Source: Ectopseudomonas mendocina (GTDB lineage: Bacteria > Pseudomonadota > Gammaproteobacteria > Pseudomonadales > Pseudomonadaceae). Taken from it: a stretch of 64,000 nt of DNA. The notes beneath the pieces were generated by a model. That model did no database searches and was not told the origin of the DNA. It saw only the letters and a list, made by a program, of their open reading frames with translations. Made by a program: the position numbers and the translations under genes. Below are positions 43,856 through 52,257 of this stretch, piece after piece. The DNA is taken from NCBI RefSeq assembly GCF_007049795.1, contig NZ_SCFY01000011.1, positions 141,580 through 205,579 on the forward strand, read 5' to 3'. How positions within the stretch are numbered: position 1 is the stretch's first letter; every line of letters starts with the position of its first letter.

Positions 43856-44914
43856 TTATTCCATATTGATGATCACGTTCTCTTGCCACATCTGTGGCAG
43901 TGCCTTGGAGGTGGCCTCCCAGGCAGCCGCGTCGGCGATTGGCTTGACCTTGGCGTATTGCTCGTTGGGCAGCAGCTTAGCCTGCACCTCGGCCGGCAGG
44001 GTCAGGTGCTCGGCGCGGATCGGTCGGGCATTGCCTTTGGCCAGGTTGATCTGGCCGGCGTCGGAGAGGATGTACTCACGCGCCAGCTTGGCCGCGTTGG
44101 GGTTCTTGGCGTACTTGTTGATGATGGTGGTGTAGCCGGAGATCACCGAACCATCGGACGGGATCAGCACCTCGAAGCGGTTGGGGTCGATCTGGTCGCG
44201 GTAGGACAGGCCGTTGAAGTCCCAGACGATGCCGACTTCCACTTCGCCCTTTTCCAGAGTCTGGATAGTCGGGTTGGACAGCGCCAGGCGGCCCTGCTCG
44301 GCGATGGTGGCGAAGAAGTCCAGGCCGGGTTGGATGTTCTTCTCGTCACCGCCATTGGCGATGGCGGCAGCCAGCACGCCGTTCACGGCCTGGGCGGCGG
44401 CGCTGACGTCACCGATGGCGACGCGGTACTTGCCGTTCTTCAGGTCAGCCCAGGATTTCGGTACATCCTTGACCAGTTGCTTGTTGACGATGAAGGCGAT
44501 GGAGCCGGTGTAGGCCAGCATCCAGTGGCCATCGGCGTCCTTGGCCCAGCTCGGGATCTGCTCCCAGGTGCTCGGCTTGTACGGCTGGGTCACGCCCTGC
44601 TGCACGGCGATAGGACCAAAGGCGGCGCCGACGTCACCGATATCGGCGGTGGCATTGTCCTTCTCAGCGGCGAACTTGGCGATTTCCTGTGCCGAGCTCA
44701 TGTCGGTGTCCTGATGCTTGAGGCCGTACTTGCTATTCAGGTCACTCCAGGTGTCCTTCCAGTTGGCCCAGCTGTCGGGCATACCCACGCTATTCACCAC
44801 GCCTTCGGCGCGTGCAGCCTGTTCCAGTGCCTGCAAGTCGGTGCCTTCGGCCATGGCGGAAGTCGCCAGGGCGATGGCCGAACCCATCAGTGAAGCCAGC
44901 AGCAGTTGTTTCAT
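43856..44914 (-). CDS. periplasmic substrate-binding protein of the ABC importer
   Basis: A 352-residue type-2 binding protein. The signal peptide MKQLLLASLMGSAIALATSAMA is cleaved before EGTDLQAL. The fold resembles spermidine/iron/2-aminoethylphosphonate binders, with QAVNGVLAAAIANGGDE and VEVGIVWDFNGLSYRDQ in the hinge regions. AAGGAG precedes ATG. It is the first gene of the operon, divergent from the GntR regulator. The substrate cannot be read from sequence, but the two phosphatase-type enzymes suggest an organophosphate or phosphonate. Confidence 0.88.
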   Translation of the reverse strand: MKQLLLASLMGSAIALATSAMAEGTDLQALEQAARAEGVVNSVGMPDSWANWKDTWSDLNSKYGLKHQDTDMSSAQEIAKFAAEKDNATADIGDVGAAFGPIAVQQGVTQPYKPSTWEQIPSWAKDADGHWMLAYTGSIAFIVNKQLVKDVPKSWADLKNGKYRVAIGDVSAAAQAVNGVLAAAIANGGDEKNIQPGLDFFATIAEQGRLALSNPTIQTLEKGEVEVGIVWDFNGLSYRDQIDPNRFEVLIPSDGSVISGYTTIINKYAKNPNAAKLAREYILSDAGQINLAKGNARPIRAEHLTLPAEVQAKLLPNEQYAKVKPIADAAAWEATSKALPQMWQENVIINME

Positions 44915-44940
44915 TGGAAACTCCTTTGCAGTGAGAGTGT

Positions 44941-44952
44941 TGGTCTAGATCA
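44941..44952. promoter_or_regulatory. GntR/HutC-type operator O1
   Basis: TGGTCTAGATCA is one base from the symmetric TGGTCTAGACCA recognised by several HutC/UTRA regulators (for example NagR/PhnF-like). It lies 27 bases upstream of the binding-protein start, where repressor would block the promoter. Confidence 0.6.
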
Positions 44953-45204
44953 GCAATACCCGAGCCAATCTAAGCGCCTTCAATGACAGTTTTATGTCCA
45001 GCCATGGTGAGGCAGATGTCTAGGTGTAAGCGGCTGGCGCGCTTCACAAGCGTAGACCATGGATAAGTAGCTGATTTCGCGGGCTGCGAAGGGGGCTGGC
45101 AGTGGCATGCGGCGTGCTTGCTGCATGGCTGTCATCTATCAGTCATCTAGACTGCCTAGGCTTGTAACCCATCTGAGCGAGCGATTTTTGCCCTGTGATG
45201 GGGC

Positions 45205-45216
45205 TGGACTAGTCCA
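45205..45216. promoter_or_regulatory. GntR/HutC-type operator O2
   Basis: TGGACTAGTCCA is a perfect 12-bp palindrome 16 bases before the regulator start. It shares the TGG..TA..CCA frame with O1, so the regulator probably controls itself and the importer. Confidence 0.6.
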
Positions 45217-45231
45217 AAAGGGGAAGTTTTG

Positions 45232-45948
45232 ATGCGCGAAGAAGCGCCACGGGCTGTCACCATCATCTGCCGCGCGTTGCAGGAGCAGATCGACCGGGGC
45301 TTGTTGCCCTCTGGCAGCAAGTTGCCGGCCGAGCGTAAGCTCAGCGAGTTGTTCGATACCACGCGCATTACCCTGCGCGAGGCGCTCGGTCAGTTGGAGG
45401 CGCAGGGGCTGGTCTATCGCGAGGAGCGTCGTGGCTGGTTCGTTTCACCTACGCGGGTGGCCTACAACCCCCTGGTGCGTACCCACTTTCATGCCATGGT
45501 CGCCGAGCAGGGGCGAGTGCCGGCTACCGACGTCCTGAGTGCGCGCTTGATGCCGGCCCCCGCGCAGATCTGCCAGGTGCTGGAGTTGCCGGCGTTGTCG
45601 AGCGTCTATCAGGTGTGCCGCGCACGGCGTATCGATGGGCGTCTGGTGCTGTATGTCGAGCACTATCTGAATCCGGCCTACTTCCCCGGCATTCTCGAGT
45701 TCGACCTGACGCGTTCGCTGACCGACCTCTATGCCAGCGAGTACGGCATTCACTATGGCCGCGTGCGTTTCGACATGGTGCCCACCGCGCTACATGCCGA
45801 GGCCGCTGCCAGCCTCAAGGTGGCGCCGGGCAGTCCGGCGTTGCGCATCACCCGGGTCAACCGCGACCAGCACGGGCGCATCATCGACTGCGACCTGGAG
45901 TTCTGGCGCCACGACGCCATTCACGTCAGCGTCGAAGTGCCCGAATAG
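45232..45948 (+). CDS. GntR-family regulator with UTRA domain
   Basis: A 238-residue repressor of the HutC branch. The winged helix-turn-helix (ALQEQIDRGLLPSGSKLPAERKLSELFDTTRITLREALGQLEAQGLVYREERRGWFV) is at residues 12-70, and the UTRA ligand domain follows (ATDVLSARLMPAP... to the end, with VYQVCRARRIDGRLVLYVEHYLN). ATG at 45232 is used; a TTG directly before is ignored. Divergent from the importer operon, it should sense the imported compound or its product. PhnR-like regulators of phosphonate uptake have this layout. Confidence 0.9.
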   Translation: MREEAPRAVTIICRALQEQIDRGLLPSGSKLPAERKLSELFDTTRITLREALGQLEAQGLVYREERRGWFVSPTRVAYNPLVRTHFHAMVAEQGRVPATDVLSARLMPAPAQICQVLELPALSSVYQVCRARRIDGRLVLYVEHYLNPAYFPGILEFDLTRSLTDLYASEYGIHYGRVRFDMVPTALHAEAAASLKVAPGSPALRITRVNRDQHGRIIDCDLEFWRHDAIHVSVEVPE

Positions 45949-46029
45949 GATTCGCTGCGCGCATCTAGGTGTCCGGCCGACGTCTAATCGCCAGTGCACA
46001 AGACGGGTCGGGTTCAAAACGGGGGGGGC

Positions 46030-46050
46030 GGTGTGCATGGCGCACCCTAC
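46030..46050. repeat. single GTAGGGTGCGCC-family half (inverted)
   Basis: Reads GGTGTGCATGGCGCACCCTAC, the reverse of the GTAGGGTGCGCCATGCGCAC unit. No partner copy lies near, so this is a lone half, preceded by a run of eight Gs. Confidence 0.6.
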
Positions 46051-46147
46051 CGTTCATCGGCTTCATCGATGTTTTTCCGGCCAATGTCGAAATACCTTCG
46101 TCGCGTTCGACTATCCAGTACCCACCGCACAGGAACTGGAGCGCGCC

Positions 46148-46512
46148 ATGAAAAACCTCTGCTTTGTTTACGCCAACGAACAGGAGCTGCACAGCTCCCC
46201 CGAAAGCCCCCCATGACAGTGAGTGCCACGCCTACGCCCAGCGTGTGCGGGGGGAGCGGGCGCATGCTTGCAGCCGAGGCGTTACAGTCGGTGCAGAGCG
46301 CCACCACGGTGCGCATGCGTGGCGGCAAGCTGGCCATTACCGATGGCCCTTTCGCCGAAACCAAGGAGCAGCTCGCCGGCTTCTATCTGATCGAGGCACG
46401 GGATCTCAACGAGGCCATCCAATTGGCTGGAGATATTCCCGCCGCCCGTGTCGGCTGCGTGGAAGTGCGGCCGGTTCGCCAACTGGATGTCGACCCGGCT
46501 GCTGGCCATTGA
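46148..46512 (+). pseudogene. frameshifted YciI-like (YCII/DGPF) gene
   Basis: The start MKNLCFVYANEQELHSSPESPP is in one frame (stop at 46214-46216), DSECHAYAQRVRG in the next, and GRMLAAEALQSVQSATTVRMRGGK... DGPFAETKEQLAGFYLIEARDLNEAIQLA in the third. Put together they give one DGPF-type YciI protein of about 120 residues. Frame changes fall near CCCCCCATG at 46206-46214 and the GGGGGG run near 46249-46254, both homopolymers. It may be a true pseudogene or assembly error. Such genes often accompany ECF sigma factors; none is near. Confidence 0.8.
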
Positions 46513-46544
46513 GTCACCCAATCCACGCACGAAGGAAAATCGAT

Positions 46545-46965
46545 ATGAGTCAGCATGAACTGCAAGATGCACTGAACAGTCGAACCGACGCCTGCCGCAG
46601 CAAGGCTGTGGCACGCATCATGGGTCACTACGTGGAAGGCGTGGTCGCCTACGATGCTGTGGGGCCGCTGCGCTTCCAGGGGCGCCCGGCATACCAGGCG
46701 CATTGGCAGGCGGCCTGCATGGAAATGTGCAGCGGCGAAGGGCGTTTCGAACCGCACGAGCCGACGTTCGTTCACCGCCGACGGCGATCTTGGCGTCACT
46801 CATTACCTGCTGCACTGCGGCGGCACCAATGACAAGGGCGAACTGGAAACCTGCTGGATGCGCGTGACTCAGTGCCTGCGCCGCCAAGGCAGTCGCTGGC
46901 TGATCTTTCACGAGCACTTCTCCGCGCCTTGCGATATGGAAAGCGGCAATGCGCTGTTCGACTAG
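46545..46965 (+). pseudogene. frameshifted SnoaL/SgcJ-like (DUF4440-type) gene
   Basis: From ATG 46545 (ribosome site GAAGGAAAA) the frame reads MSQHELQDALNSRTDACRSK and on to FEPHEPTF near residue 75, then turns into basic nonsense. The adjacent frame goes on with FTADGDLGVTHYLLHCGGTN and ends HEHFSAPCDMESGNALFD at 46965. One frameshift near TTCGTTCACC (46768-46778) splits a ~140-residue ketosteroid-isomerase-fold protein. It is directly after the broken YciI-like gene, so the pair decayed together or shares sequencing errors. Confidence 0.8.
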
Positions 46966-47053
46966 CAGCCCTGATAACCCGTTCAAAGCCTGCTGCGCGT
47001 TGGCCATGCTGTGTTGTAACAGGGCTCGCGCGCGAGTTGGCTCTGCGGCAGCG

Positions 47054-47590
47054 TTACTGACGACCCAGCGCCGTGCAGGAGAGCTCGTAGTTCTGCTGGC
47101 AGGCACTCTGGTACAGGCGCTGGGCCTGGTCGGGGTCACGTGCTACGCCGCCTTCGCCGCGTCGGTAAAGGTTGCCCAGCACATGCTGCGCCATCGGGTT
47201 GCCTGCAGCGGCTGACTGGTTGAGGTACTTGAGCATGTCGCGCTGGTTGGCAAGCTCCGGTGCGTCACGCCCGGTATAGAGGTAGGCAAGACTGACCGCA
47301 GCCATGGAGTGACCCTTGTCTGCGGCCTGCTTCCACCAGTACTCGGCTTGCTTGATGTTCTTTTCCGGCTGGCCGACGAAGTAGCTGCTGCCGAGCTGGA
47401 ACTGGCTTTCCAGATCACCGCGTTGGGCTTGCTGGCGCAGTTGGTCTTGTTCGGTCTGGGTGATGGGCTGGTCGACCTGCGGCTGTTCTTCCGGCGCGCT
47501 GGAATCGGGTTCACGCCCGGCGCAGCCCGCCAGTAGCGCGAGAGCGAGCAGGGCGGTGGTGGCGTGACGCAGGTTGATCGGGCTGGGCAT
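47054..47590 (-). CDS. Sel1-repeat lipoprotein
   Basis: A 178-residue lipoprotein: the signal ends at the lipobox LLAGC (cysteine near residue 23). An acidic linker precedes three Sel1 repeats (DLESQFQLGSSYFVG, KQAEYWWKQAADKGHSMAAVSLAYLYTG, DMLKYLNQSAAAGNPMAQHVLGNLYRRG and DQAQRLYQSACQQNYELSC). Such proteins scaffold envelope complexes; no partner is evident. Two cysteines close to the C-terminus could form a disulfide. Confidence 0.85.
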   Translation of the reverse strand: MPSPINLRHATTALLALALLAGCAGREPDSSAPEEQPQVDQPITQTEQDQLRQQAQRGDLESQFQLGSSYFVGQPEKNIKQAEYWWKQAADKGHSMAAVSLAYLYTGRDAPELANQRDMLKYLNQSAAAGNPMAQHVLGNLYRRGEGGVARDPDQAQRLYQSACQQNYELSCTALGRQ

Positions 47591-47744
47591 GGCAGAAACT
47601 CCGTAGGCGAGAAACAGGGCAAGTCGCTATTAGGCTGAACCTGGCCACCATAGTTCGCTGTCGTTGATCAGTCTGTCGCGGTGCGACTTCACACTCGCGC
47701 CATGAACTGCAATCCTGAGCGCTGATTTCGCTTACGAGGCAGTC

Positions 47745-48872
47745 ATGAAAATCAGTGCGGATTTCGACAGTGGCAACATCCAGGTCATCGACGCCAGTGA
47801 CCCGCAGCGCGTCTTGCTGGCCATGCGCCCGGACCTCAACAGCCACCATTTCCAGTGGTTTCACTTTCAGGTCGAGGGCCTCCAGCTGGGGCAACGCCAC
47901 GGCTTCAGCCTGACCAATGCCGGGCAGTCGGCCTACAACCGCGCCTGGGACGGTTACCAGGCCGTGGCCAGTTACGACCAGCAGGACTGGTTTCGCGTGC
48001 CGACCCGCTACCAGGACGGTCAGCTGCACTTCGAGTTGCAGGCCGAGCACGAGCGCGTCTGGTTCGCTTATTTCGAACCCTATCCGCGAGCGCGGCATGA
48101 ACGTCTGATCGCTAACGCGCTGGAGCGCGGCGCTGAACTCGTGGCCAGTGGCAGAAGCCTGGAAGGCCGTGACATCCAGTTGCTACGTATCGGTGGCCAG
48201 ACGGGCGCACCGCGCAAACTGTGGATCATCGCCCAGCAGCATCCGGGCGAGCATATGGCCGAGTGGTTCATGGAAGGGCTGATCGAGCGCCTGCAGAATC
48301 CGCAGGATGCCGAGGTTGTAGCCTTGCTGCGCGAGGCCGAGTTCTATCTGGTGCCGAACATGAACCCGGACGGCGCCTATCGCGGTCACCTGCGCACCAA
48401 CTATGCCGGGCAGGACCTCAATCGTGCCTGGCAGTCCGCCAGCTCCGAGCGCAGTCCCGAAGTGCTGTTCGTGCTGCAGCATATGCAGCGTATTGGCGTT
48501 GACCTGTTCCTCGATATTCATGGCGACGAGGAAATTCCCCATGTGTTCACCGCCGGTTGCGAAGGCAATCCGGGCTACACCCCACGGCTGGCAGCGTTGG
48601 AAGAAGACTTCCGCAGTCGTCTTGTGGCTATCGGCGCCGAGTTCCAGACCCGCTTCGGTTATCCGCGTGATGAGCCGGGCCAGGCCAACCTGACCCTGGC
48701 CTGCAACGCCGTTGGCCAGGCCTTCGATTGCCTGTCGTTCACCATCGAGATGCCGTTCAAGGACCATGACGATAGTCCGCAGCCACGCACCGGCTGGAAC
48801 GGCGCGCGCTCGCAGAAGCTGGGGCAGGATGTGCTCACGGTGTTGGCGCAGATGGCAGCGACCCTGAGGTAG
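47745..48872 (+). CDS. M14-family zinc carboxypeptidase
   Basis: A 375-residue cytosolic carboxypeptidase-like protein (M14, CCP-type). The zinc motif is HPGEHMAEW near residues 166-174 (H and E), the third ligand in LDIHGDEEIPHVF near 259, and the catalytic glutamate is likely in SFTIEMPFKD near 340. NMNPDGAYRGHLRTN and DLNRAW bind substrate. The N-terminal ~110 residues form the beta-rich domain usual for this group. Start ATG follows GAGGC. The stop codon TAG lies in a dispersed GTAGGGTGCGC repeat. Confidence 0.88.
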   Translation: MKISADFDSGNIQVIDASDPQRVLLAMRPDLNSHHFQWFHFQVEGLQLGQRHGFSLTNAGQSAYNRAWDGYQAVASYDQQDWFRVPTRYQDGQLHFELQAEHERVWFAYFEPYPRARHERLIANALERGAELVASGRSLEGRDIQLLRIGGQTGAPRKLWIIAQQHPGEHMAEWFMEGLIERLQNPQDAEVVALLREAEFYLVPNMNPDGAYRGHLRTNYAGQDLNRAWQSASSERSPEVLFVLQHMQRIGVDLFLDIHGDEEIPHVFTAGCEGNPGYTPRLAALEEDFRSRLVAIGAEFQTRFGYPRDEPGQANLTLACNAVGQAFDCLSFTIEMPFKDHDDSPQPRTGWNGARSQKLGQDVLTVLAQMAATLR

Positions 48873-48930
48873 GGTGCGCTGTGCGCACCGCTGCTCCACG
48901 CAACAAGCCGGTGCGCACGGCGCACCCTAC
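48869..48930. repeat. GTAGGGTGCGC inverted pair after the carboxypeptidase gene
   Basis: GTAGGGTGCGCTGTGCGCACC and GGTGCGCACGGCGCACCCTAC face each other over 20 bases. The left end supplies the carboxypeptidase stop codon (TAG at 48870-48872). Confidence 0.85.
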
Positions 48931-48970
48931 AGCCATTAAGCGGCGCAGGTCCCAGCCCAGGGAGACAGGC

Positions 48971-48996
48971 AAAAAAAGCCCGTCACAAGGACGGGC
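48971..48996 (-). terminator. oprD-type porin gene terminator
   Basis: On the minus strand GCCCGTC, loop CTTGT, GACGGGC, then seven T. It lies 50 bases after the porin stop. Confidence 0.9.
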
Positions 48997-49049
48997 GTAA
49001 AGTGCCGTTAACACACAGGAGTCAATAGGACGCAGTGATGCGTCCGGTA

Positions 49050-50336
49050 TTACAGAATCGACAGCGGATAGTTGATGATCAGACGGTTCTCGTGCAGATC
49101 CTGGCCCGCGTCGCGACGCACATCGGAGTTACGCCAGCGGATGCTCAGGTTCTTCAGCGTGCCTTCCTGGATGGTGTAGGCCAGCTCGGATTCGCGGCCC
49201 CATTCCTCGGCGTTCTCGCGGGTTTTCACGCCATTGGTGTAGACGTCGATGTTGCTACCGCTGACGTAGCGGTTCATCAAGGTCAGACCCGGAATGCCGA
49301 GGCCGGCGAAGTTGTAGTCGTGACGGATCTGCCAGGAACGCTCTTCCGGGTTGTCGTAGGCGTTGGTGAAACCATCGTTGACCAGCAAGCCGCCGCTGGC
49401 GCCGTCGATACGCATGAACTTGGTATCGCCGCTCAGGCGCTGATAAGCCAGGGTGAAGGTGTTGTTGCCGGTCTTGGCAGTGAACGCGCCCTGGTAGACC
49501 TTGTTGTCCAGCTTGCCGGCCTTGGCCGCGCCTTCTTCCTTGCCGGTGACATAGCCCAGATTGGCGCCTAGCACCCAGTCGCCGACCGGTTGGCTGTGGG
49601 TCAGTTGCACGTAGCTCTGCTGGTAGACGTCTTCCAGGCGTGCGTGCCAGACGCCAACCATGGTGTTGTTACCGTTGAAACGGTACTCACCACCACCGAA
49701 GTTGAAGTCGTCGCCCTCGACCCCACCGAAAGACATCTCTTCACGACTGGCATCGTGACGCTGGCTGTTCTTCCAGAACTGGCCGCCGTACAGGGTCAGG
49801 CCGTCGATTTCGTTGGAAGTGACCTGGGCGCCCTGGAAAGTTTGCGGCAGTGAGCGACCGTCGTCAGCGCGCAGGATCGGCAGTACGGCGAACCACTCAC
49901 CGACCTTCAGTTCGGTCTTGGAGAGCTTGGCCTTGGCGGCCACGGCGGTACGGCCAAACTGGTCAGCAGCCTGGCCGTCGTCGTGAATCGGCATCAGGTT
50001 GGTGTTGGCGGCGCCGCGGTTGCCGTCCAGCTTGATGCTGTAAAGACCGAGCACATCCAGGCCGAAACCGACGGTGCCTTCGGTGAAGCCGGAACGGGCA
50101 TCGAGAATGAAGCTCTGAGTCCAGCCTTCGGCCTGGCCCTGACGCTCGCGATTCGTTGCCGGGCCGATCATCGGATCGGTGCCGTTCAGGTAGTTACGGT
50201 TGAAGTAGTAGTTGCGCAGGCCGAGGGTGACCTTGGCGTCTTCGACAAAGCCAGCAGCATGCGTGGTGGTCGGCATAACCAGGGCCAGAGCCGTGCTGCC
50301 GAGCAGGGCCAATGGAATGATGTTGCGTGCGGTCAT
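49050..50336 (-). CDS. OprD-family outer membrane porin
   Basis: A 428-residue outer membrane channel. The signal peptide (MTARNIIPLALLGSTALALVMPTTTHA) is cut before AGFVEDAK. Family marks are GFVEDAKVTLGLRNYYFNR, GWTQSFILDARSGFTEGTVGFGLDVLGLYSIKLDG and the C-terminal beta strand ending NRLIINYPLSIL. OprD/Opd porins take up small acids, amino acids or peptides; the substrate is not readable. ATG at 50336 is chosen by the signal peptide and GGGAG upstream. The long untranslated lead and a dyad suggest regulated expression. Confidence 0.9.
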   Translation of the reverse strand: MTARNIIPLALLGSTALALVMPTTTHAAGFVEDAKVTLGLRNYYFNRNYLNGTDPMIGPATNRERQGQAEGWTQSFILDARSGFTEGTVGFGLDVLGLYSIKLDGNRGAANTNLMPIHDDGQAADQFGRTAVAAKAKLSKTELKVGEWFAVLPILRADDGRSLPQTFQGAQVTSNEIDGLTLYGGQFWKNSQRHDASREEMSFGGVEGDDFNFGGGEYRFNGNNTMVGVWHARLEDVYQQSYVQLTHSQPVGDWVLGANLGYVTGKEEGAAKAGKLDNKVYQGAFTAKTGNNTFTLAYQRLSGDTKFMRIDGASGGLLVNDGFTNAYDNPEERSWQIRHDYNFAGLGIPGLTLMNRYVSGSNIDVYTNGVKTRENAEEWGRESELAYTIQEGTLKNLSIRWRNSDVRRDAGQDLHENRLIINYPLSIL

Positions 50337-50809
50337 TGTTGTTGTGCTCCCAGTTTTTGAACGAACCATCCCCTGCTGGTCTGCATCAGGACCTGCATGA
50401 TGGGAATGTTGTGTTTGCCCCGTAGAGGGCGATAACCCGGCCGAACGCGGCCGGTCATTGCTGGTGGCTGAAGTCAGCCGCCGGCGAATCCGGTGCTGTG
50501 GCGTGTGGCAACGATGGGGGGCGAGCAGGCGAGGGGCTGCTGTACTGAGAGAGAGGCGAGGACAGTCATATTATGGCCCTGATTATTGTTGTTATCGTTG
50601 TCATATGTCGTCATACAACTTGCTGGATTATCGACAGCCTTTTTGTCGCTTGTCAACGTATGGCTAGACGAAAGTCTGAGTAGTTTTTCCCGATGTAGCT
50701 GCGCTATCGGTTATGCCGAGGGCGTTCAGCGCAGAGCGGGTAAACCATCTGGTATCGAATTTGTTGTGTGATAACGTGTGACAAGTTCACTTACATCAAG
50801 GGTTTATCC
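50337..50809. other. porin upstream region, non-coding
   Basis: 473 bases without a gene between divergent porin and isomerase genes. GTTGT-N13-ACAAC with an inner TATGTCGTCATA dyad (50598-50620) may be an operator, and the A/T-rich part around 50570-50665 probably holds both promoters. The rest is unremarkable. Confidence 0.45.
50598..50620. promoter_or_regulatory. dyad operator candidate upstream of the porin gene
   Basis: GTTGT and ACAAC arms enclose 13 bases containing the dyad TATGTCGTCATA. Such sequences are used by FCD-type GntR regulators of sugar-acid genes, but no regulator gene is adjacent, so the link is inference. Confidence 0.4.
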
Positions 50810-51163
50810 ATGCCGCATTGCCTGATCGAAGCCGCCCGCGAGGTGAGTGAGCTGATCGCGCCGCAGGAGCTGGTGCAACTGGTGCATGACCAGGCGGCTG
50901 CCACGGGGTTGTTCCAATCCGGCGAGGTCAAGGTGCGCCTGAGTCTGTACGAGCACCACTGCGTCGGCGGCGAGCAGGGAATGTTCGTGCACCTGATCTT
51001 CTACGTGCTGGCCGGGCGCAGCGATGACGACAAGCGAGCGCTGTCGCGGCGCGTCGTGCGCGCACTGGTCGAGCGCCTGCCGCAGGTGCCGGCAATCTCC
51101 CTGGATGTGCGCGACATCCGCCGCGAGGTGTTCAGCAACAGGCGCAACTGCCTGGACGATTAA
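50810..51163 (+). CDS. hpcD: 5-carboxymethyl-2-hydroxymuconate delta-isomerase
   Basis: A 117-residue homotrimeric isomerase of the tautomerase superfamily, which uses the N-terminal proline as base after removal of methionine ([14 protein letters not shown]; proline second). Family features include [38 protein letters not shown]. In homoprotocatechuate (4-hydroxyphenylacetate) degradation it follows ring cleavage, but no other hpc gene is in the window. ATG at 50810 with CAAGGG is used. It overlaps the end of soxR by 4 bases. Confidence 0.85.
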   Translation: MPHCLIEAAREVSELIAPQELVQLVHDQAAATGLFQSGEVKVRLSLYEHHCVGGEQGMFVHLIFYVLAGRSDDDKRALSRRVVRALVERLPQVPAISLDVRDIRREVFSNRRNCLDD

Positions 51164-51618
51164 TCCGTTTCGAGCAAACGCGCGCCAGCACCCTGTGCGC
51201 CGAGTTCGTCGCTGGGGTTGCGCAGTGGGCAGTCCTGCATCGACAGGCAACCGCAACCGATACAGCCGGTGAGCTGGTCGCGCAGTCGCGTCATTTGCTC
51301 GATAAGCGCGTCCAGATCGCGCTGCCATTGTGCCGACAGTTGCTGCCAGTCCGCTGCCGTGGGCATGTGATCGCAAGGCAGTGTGCTCAGCGCCAAACCA
51401 ATATCGGCCAAGGGAATGCCCAGGCGCTGCGCCACCTTGATGAGCGCGACGCGGCGCAGCACATCACGCCGATAACGCCGCTGATTGCCAGCATTGCGCT
51501 GGCTGTGGATCAGCCCCTTGGTCTCGTAGAAATGCAGCGTGGAAACCGCCACGCCACTGCGCTCGGCAACCTGGCCGACAGTCAGCGGGCGTTCGTGGAA
51601 GGAGCGGTGCGCGTCCAT
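51160..51618 (-). CDS. soxR: redox-sensing regulator SoxR
   Basis: A 152-residue MerR-family activator with a [2Fe-2S] sensor. The DNA-binding part is [26 protein letters not shown] with [16 protein letters not shown], and the cluster ligands are [12 protein letters not shown] near residues 119-130. In Pseudomonas SoxR answers redox-cycling compounds such as phenazines. ATG at 51618 is the likely start; longer frames run into a truncated reductase on the other strand. No good ribosome site is visible, so the upstream region may have been rearranged. Confidence 0.9.
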   Translation of the reverse strand: MDAHRSFHERPLTVGQVAERSGVAVSTLHFYETKGLIHSQRNAGNQRRYRRDVLRRVALIKVAQRLGIPLADIGLALSTLPCDHMPTAADWQQLSAQWQRDLDALIEQMTRLRDQLTGCIGCGCLSMQDCPLRNPSDELGAQGAGARLLETD

Positions 51619-52089
51619 CTCGAGCTGAGCCTGGTCGACCCGGCCGTGATGTTTCGCCAGCCCGGCGAGGCGCAGGAGCTCGCCGCGCAACGCCATCAGT
51701 CGCTGCAGCAGTTGCTGCGCGCCGACGCCTTTCTGATCGTCACCCCGGAGTACAGCCACGGCTATCCGGCGGCGCTCAAACAGTTCATCGACGAGGTGCT
51801 GGCATCCTGGGAAGCGCGGTCGGCGGGGTTCGTCAGTTATGGCGGGGTGTCCGGCGGGCTGCGCGCGGTGGAGCGACTGCGTCAGGTGCTGGCGGAGTTG
51901 CATGCGATGACGGTGCGCGGCTCGGTGAGCTTCACCAATGCCTGGGAGCAGTTCGATGAGCAGGGCCAGTTGAGCGAACCACGGCCCGCCAACTCGGCGT
52001 TGGCGCATACGCTGGTGCAGTTGAACTGGTGGGCACAGACGCTGCGTGCCGGGCGCGAGCGGGTGCCTTACGAGCGGATCAGGGGGTAG
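51607..52089 (+). pseudogene. 5'-truncated NAD(P)H-dependent FMN reductase
   Basis: The C-terminal ~145 residues of a flavodoxin-fold reductase are intact: [29 protein letters not shown] (FMN contact), [29 protein letters not shown] and a normal end. The first strand and the FMN-phosphate loop (GSxRxxR) are absent; the frame instead runs into the 5' end of soxR on the other strand. A GTG at 51607 or ATG at 51649 could start translation but the product would lack the cofactor loop. It seems beheaded by a deletion whose edge is at the soxR start. Confidence 0.7.
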
Positions 52090-52097
52090 AAACGACG

Positions 52098-52154
52098 CAG
52101 CCCGGATGCAATCCGGGAGCTTTTCAGGGCATCCGCGGACTGCATTCGGGCTAC
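52098..52154. repeat. GCCCGGATGCAATCCGGG repeat pair
   Basis: AGCCCGGATGCAATCCGGG and an inverted GCATTCGGGCTACG partner lie over ~57 bases. It is a REP-like unit next to a second pair at 52169-52220. Confidence 0.7.
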
Positions 52155-52168
52155 GAGATTGGCGGCGC

Positions 52169-52220
52169 GTAGGGCGGGTGCAACCCGCCAGATCCATACG
52201 GCGGGTTTCACCCGCCCTAC
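52169..52220. repeat. GTAGGGCGGGTGCAACCCGCC inverted pair
   Basis: GTAGGGCGGGTGCAACCCGCC and GGCGGGTTTCACCCGCCCTAC face each other over ~10 bases. Each half forms its own hairpin, as in REPIN doublets. It lies downstream of gcvT. Confidence 0.85.
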
Positions 52221-52257
52221 GCCATTACCCTTTCCCTCGAGCGGGAAAGTGAGCAAA

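Larger units (their letters stand above)
44915..45231. other. divergent promoter region of the importer operon and its regulator
   Basis: These 317 bases carry no gene. They hold two palindromic operators (44941-44952 and 45205-45216) next to the two divergent starts, plus half-site-like TCTAG strings near 45018 and 45138. The region is less GC-rich than the genes. Confidence 0.6.
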
